Source: Dysgonamonadaceae bacterium
GTDB lineage: Bacteria > Bacteroidota > Bacteroidia > Bacteroidales > Azobacteroidaceae
NCBI GenBank assembly: GCA_031260235.1
Contig: JAIRKG010000063.1
Span: 1 to 8,837, forward strand
Direction: 5' to 3'
DNA length: 8,837 nt
Each line of letters begins with the position of its first letter. The stretch's first letter is position 1. Below, piece after piece: positions 6,289 to 8,837 of this stretch. The translations under genes and the position numbers were made by a program. Below the pieces are notes generated by a model. It saw nothing but the letters and a program-made list of their open reading frames with translations, was not told the origin of the DNA and did not search any database.

Positions 6289-8190
6289 ATGAACTTACTA
6301 ACCCAAATTAATTCCCCGTCCGATTTGCGCCTGCTGAAACCGGAAAAACTGGAGGCAGTCTGCAAAGAACTGAGGCAATATATCATTGAGATATTGGCTG
6401 AAAATCCCGGACATTTCGCTTCCAGTCTCGGAACAGTCGAATTGACCGTCGCCCTGCATTATGCGTTTAACACGCCCTACGACCGCATCGTTTGGGATGT
6501 GGGACATCAAGCCTACGGTCACAAAATCCTGACCGGACGCCGCGACCGGTTTCACACGCTCCGGAAATTGGGAGGTATCGGCGGTTTCCCGAATCCGGAG
6601 GAAAGCGAATACGATTCTTTCATTGCCGGACATGCTTCCAATTCCATTTCCGCTGCCCTGGGAATGGCTGTCGCATCAAATCTGAAAAACGAGCCCGACC
6701 GGAAAATCGTCGCGGTTATCGGCGACGGCGCTATGACCGGCGGACTGGCTTTCGAAGGTTTAAACAACGCTTCTTCAACACCCAATAATTTGCTGATTAT
6801 ATTAAACGATAACAATATGTCTATTGACAAACCGGTGGGCGGAATGAGCGAATATTTGGTGCATATCACGGCTTCACGAACTTATAATACCATCCGGTAT
6901 AAACTATATAATTCATTGAAAGAAAAAGGTTTTTTCCGCGAAGGCAAAAAAGAAGCCATCCTGCGTTTCAACAACAGTTTGAAAGCCTTATTGACGCGGC
7001 AACACAATATATTCGAAGGTTTCAATATCCGCTATTTCGGACCTGTGGACGGACATGACGTAAACGGACTGGTGCGGATTATCAACAATATCAAAAACAT
7101 GTCGGGTCCCAAACTGCTTCACATCCGGACAATCAAGGGGAAGGGTTTTGAGCCTGCCGAGCGGGAAGCCACCGTTTGGCACGCTCCCGGAAAATTCAAC
7201 AGAGAAACCGGCGAACGGACAGTCCGGAAATCAAAGGACGGACTGCAATTATACCAGGATATTTTCGGGCATACTCTGGTGGAATTAGCCAAAGCAGACA
7301 GCCGGATTGTCGGCATTACGCCGGCTATGCCGACCGGAAGTTCCATGATTTACCTGATGAACGAAATGCCCGAACGCGCTTTCGACGTCGGCATTGCCGA
7401 AGGCCATGCCGTAACTTACGCCGCAGGCTTGGCAAAAGAAGGCTTGTTTCCGTTCTGCAACATCTATTCATCGTTTATGCAACGCGCTTTCGACCAGGTT
7501 ATTCACGACGCTGCCCTGCAAAAACTCGATATGGCGCTTTGTTTAGACCGCGCGGGACTGGTCGGCGAAGATGGCGCGACGCATCACGGCGTTTTCGATT
7601 TGGCTTGTTTGCGTTATATTCCGAATCTTACCATTGCTTCTCCGCTCAACGAAATCGCGCTTCGCAACCTGATGTTCACCGCGAGCCGTCCCGCAACGGG
7701 CGTTTTTGTTATTCGTTATCCGCGCGGAAAAGGGGAGTTGACGGATTGGGAAAAGCCGTTTGAAATATTGCCGGTCGGAAAGGGGCGCAAGTTGAAAGAC
7801 GGGAAAGACACGGCAGTATTAAGCATCGGTCCCATTGGAAATATTGCCGCCGAAGCAATCGAAAAAGCGAAAACGGGTGCGGCGCATTACGATATGATTT
7901 ACTTAAAACCCATTGACACGGAATTGCTGCATGAAGTCGGGAGAAATTTCCGGCGAATCATTACGGTTGAAGACGGAACCGTTCAGGGCGGATTGGGTAG
8001 CGCCGTCATGGAATTTATGATGGAAAACGGCTATACGCCTGTTATCAGGCGAATAGGCGTTCCCGACCATTTTATCGAACACGGAACAATTGCGGAACTC
8101 CGTCACCTGTGCGGTATGGATGCAGAGAGTATTGCAAAGACGATTACGGAAGACCAGCCGTCGTCATTGCGAGCCGGAGAAAAACCGTAG
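6289..8190 (+). CDS. dxs: 1-deoxy-D-xylulose-5-phosphate synthase
   Basis: 633 residues. A thiamine-diphosphate enzyme that joins pyruvate and glyceraldehyde 3-phosphate to give DXP with CO2 release, the first step of the MEP isoprenoid pathway; DXP also feeds thiamine and, in some bacteria, pyridoxal phosphate synthesis. Seen: [20 protein letters not shown] at 39-58, [19 protein letters not shown] (68-86), ThDP/Mg site GDGAMTGG (145-152) to NDNNMSID (173-180), catalytic Glu in [15 protein letters not shown] (Glu371), [15 protein letters not shown] (420-434), and the C-terminal transketolase-type domain with [11 protein letters not shown] (561-571). All catalytic regions are intact. The ATG at 6289 is favoured because an ATG at 6282 is out of frame and stops after nine codons. 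The last residues (about 625-633, SSLRAGEKP) are encoded by repeat-like DNA and look like an appended tail. Confidence 0.97.
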   Translation: MNLLTQINSPSDLRLLKPEKLEAVCKELRQYIIEILAENPGHFASSLGTVELTVALHYAFNTPYDRIVWDVGHQAYGHKILTGRRDRFHTLRKLGGIGGFPNPEESEYDSFIAGHASNSISAALGMAVASNLKNEPDRKIVAVIGDGAMTGGLAFEGLNNASSTPNNLLIILNDNNMSIDKPVGGMSEYLVHITASRTYNTIRYKLYNSLKEKGFFREGKKEAILRFNNSLKALLTRQHNIFEGFNIRYFGPVDGHDVNGLVRIINNIKNMSGPKLLHIRTIKGKGFEPAEREATVWHAPGKFNRETGERTVRKSKDGLQLYQDIFGHTLVELAKADSRIVGITPAMPTGSSMIYLMNEMPERAFDVGIAEGHAVTYAAGLAKEGLFPFCNIYSSFMQRAFDQVIHDAALQKLDMALCLDRAGLVGEDGATHHGVFDLACLRYIPNLTIASPLNEIALRNLMFTASRPATGVFVIRYPRGKGELTDWEKPFEILPVGKGRKLKDGKDTAVLSIGPIGNIAAEAIEKAKTGAAHYDMIYLKPIDTELLHEVGRNFRRIITVEDGTVQGGLGSAVMEFMMENGYTPVIRRIGVPDHFIEHGTIAELRHLCGMDAESIAKTITEDQPSSLRAGEKP

Positions 8191-8360
8191 CCGTCACCCG
8201 TAGCCGCGAAGCGGCGCGGCAATCCGGAAAAACAGAACCACGCCCTCGTCATTCCACCCTCTCTGTTTTTCTTTCCCCCGCCGGCGCGGGAAATGTTAAC
8301 GCAGTCTGCCTTTGCATCCTCGCCGCCACCCTTGCGAAGGCTTTGCCCGAAGCAATCCGT
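8162..8360. repeat. GC-rich palindromic intergenic repeat sequence behind dxs
   Basis: The stretch opens with CGTCATTGCGAG inside the end of dxs and contains GCCGC-gaa-GCGGC (8203-8215), GGCAATCCGG (8217-8226), CGTCATTCC (8247-8255), a TTCCC/GGGAA palindrome around CGCCGGCG (8273-8292), and CCGAAGCAATCCG (8347-8359). The pairing of GTCATTGCGAG with GAAGCAATCC is a form I recall from dispersed intergenic repeats in many unrelated bacterial genomes. Two degenerate copies seem to lie head to tail. There is no convincing ORF and no T-run terminator. Confidence 0.55.
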
Positions 8361-8686
8361 AAAAGGAACATTCTTTTAAGATAAAGAACATTCCTTATCG
8401 TAAAAGGAACATTCCTTGCGGCAAAAGGAACATTCCTCGCGGTAAAAGGAACATTCCTTACGGCAAAAGGAACATTCCTTACGGCAAAAGGAACATTCCT
8501 TATGGCAAAAGGAACATTCCTTACGGTAAAAGGAACATTCCTTATGGTAAAAGGAACATTCCTTACAGTAAAAGGAACATTCCTTACAGTAAAAGGAACA
8601 TTCCTTACGGTAAAAGGAACATTCCTTATGGTAAAAGGAACATTCCTTTTTAATAAAATAACCTTCTTTTAAAGATGGGAATGACG
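8247..8686. repeat. 9-bp inverted repeats bracketing the array region
   Basis: CGTCATTCC at 8247-8255 and its exact complement GGAATGACG at 8678-8686 enclose the tandem array and part of the GC-rich repeat. CGTCATT also occurs at 8162-8168. This could mark the ends of a MITE-like or composite dispersed element of about 440 bases. No transposase and no target-site duplication was recognised. Confidence 0.4.
8361..8650. repeat. Tandem array, 14 units of 21 bp with near-palindromic AAGGAACATTCCTT core
   Basis: The unit is a 16-bp core AAAAGGAACATTCCTT plus a 5-bp linker. Units start at 8361, 8382, 8402, 8423, 8444, 8465, 8486, 8507, 8528, 8549, 8570, 8591, 8612 and 8633. Eleven cores are identical (units 3 and 5-14), units 1 and 4 have one change, and unit 2 is a 20-base diverged copy. 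Each core holds AAGGAA-ca-TTCCTT, a perfect 6-bp palindrome around CA. From unit 3 on, linkers are gcggc, gcggt, acggc, acggc, atggc, acggt, atggt, acagt, acagt, acggt and atggt: only transitions, pattern RYRGY. The period equals two DNA helical turns, so all cores face the same side of the helix. The array lies about 80 bases upstream of the MBL gene promoter. Not CRISPR-like, because spacers are short and near-identical. Function unknown. Confidence 0.93.
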
Positions 8687-8703
8687 CCTGTGGGTTTTCC
8701 GGA

Positions 8704-8737
8704 TTTGGGGGTATATCAAAAATAACTTGTATCTTTG
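8704..8737 (+). promoter_or_regulatory. Promoter of the MBL-fold hydrolase gene
   Basis: TATCTTTG (8730-8737) is an exact -7 box. TTTG at 8704-8707 lies 22 bases upstream, slightly long for a -33 box. Transcription would begin near 8743, leaving a leader of about 47 bases before the ATG at 8790. The tandem array ends 53 bases upstream of the TTTG. Confidence 0.65.
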
Positions 8738-8789
8738 TAACGGGAATACTAATAATATTATACGGGATAATTCCGAAAATTATATACGC

Positions 8790-8837
8790 ATGAAAATACG
8801 CTTTTTAGGCACGGGAACTTCCACAGGCAATCCGGAA
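8790..8837 (+). CDS. MBL-fold metallohydrolase, first 16 codons only
   Basis: The frame from the ATG at 8790 reads MKIRFLGTGTSTGNPE and runs off the window. This opening (short strand, then FLGTGTS-x-G-x-P) is typical of the PhnP / RNase Z-like branch of metallo-beta-lactamase-fold hydrolases, which are Zn-dependent phosphodiesterases. The metal-binding HxHxDH motif lies beyond the window, so the activity cannot be assigned. The upstream -7 box at the right distance supports this start. The call rests on 16 residues. Confidence 0.72.
   Translation, partial: MKIRFLGTGTSTGNPE

Noticed and set aside
6282..6311. Nine-codon leader frame overlapping the dxs start
   Set aside because: It is a by-product of the AATAATGAATAATG sequence; no attenuator structure or regulatory codon run is visible.
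8109..8384. 91-residue plus-strand frame overlapping the end of dxs and the first repeat unit
   Set aside because: It lies in another frame of dxs and repeat DNA, the composition is unlike a protein, and no homology is recognisable.
8361..8650. CRISPR array
   Set aside because: Linkers are only 5 bases and nearly the same in each unit; there are no unique spacers and no cas genes.
8361..8650. parS-like partition array for the ParB-fold protein at 2925-3443
   Set aside because: That protein is of the IbrB type without partition domains, no parA is present, and the two loci are 5 kb apart with housekeeping genes between them.
8502..8672. Short plus-strand frame of 56 codons (MAKGTFLTVKGTFLMV...) inside the array
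   Set aside because: It is made wholly of the 21-bp repeat, starts within it and has no promoter or ribosome site of its own.

Overview
This window looks like a piece of a Bacteroidetes (probably Bacteroidales) chromosome. Every promoter I can place has the phylum's -7 box TAnnTTTG, in several cases with an upstream TTG or TTTG. Start codons follow A/T-rich leaders rather than strong Shine-Dalgarno sites, the tRNA gene does not encode its CCA, and RecF and Dxs read like Bacteroidetes proteins. The genus cannot be told from the sequence.

Layout: (1) 1-1076, minus strand, most of recF, cut at the left edge. (2) 1077-1240, a divergent promoter region. (3) 1241-3443, plus strand, a tight three-gene accessory operon: a small GNAT-like protein with a degenerate cofactor loop, a PP-loop/PAPS-reductase-type protein of the DUF3440 (IbrA) family, and a ParB/sulfiredoxin-fold protein of the IbrB type. 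All three reading frames overlap. (4) 3444-3609, a non-coding stretch with three back-to-back perfect inverted repeats, a 23-bp-spaced repeat and a bidirectional terminator. (5) 3610-3683, minus strand, a tRNA with anticodon CAU, whose 3' end faces the cassette. (6) 3730-6064, minus strand, a two-gene operon: pyridoxamine/pyridoxal kinase, then a Wzx-type polysaccharide flippase. (7) 6065-6288, divergent promoters. (8) 6289-8190, plus strand, dxs (first step of the MEP isoprenoid pathway), whose last codons run into a dispersed-type repeat. (9) 8191-8789, no gene: GC-rich palindromic repeat sequence, then 14 tandem copies of a unit of about 21 bp centred on AAGGAACATTCCTT, then a promoter. (10) 8790-8837, the first 16 codons of an MBL-fold metallohydrolase.

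recF, the tRNA, the B6 kinase and dxs are housekeeping genes. The B6 kinase and dxs are only loosely linked by metabolism: DXP is a precursor of both isoprenoids and, in the DXP-dependent route, pyridoxal phosphate. The two items most worth attention are the IbrA/IbrB-like operon with its GNAT-like partner, whose biochemical role is not established, and the in-phase 21-bp array upstream of the MBL gene.
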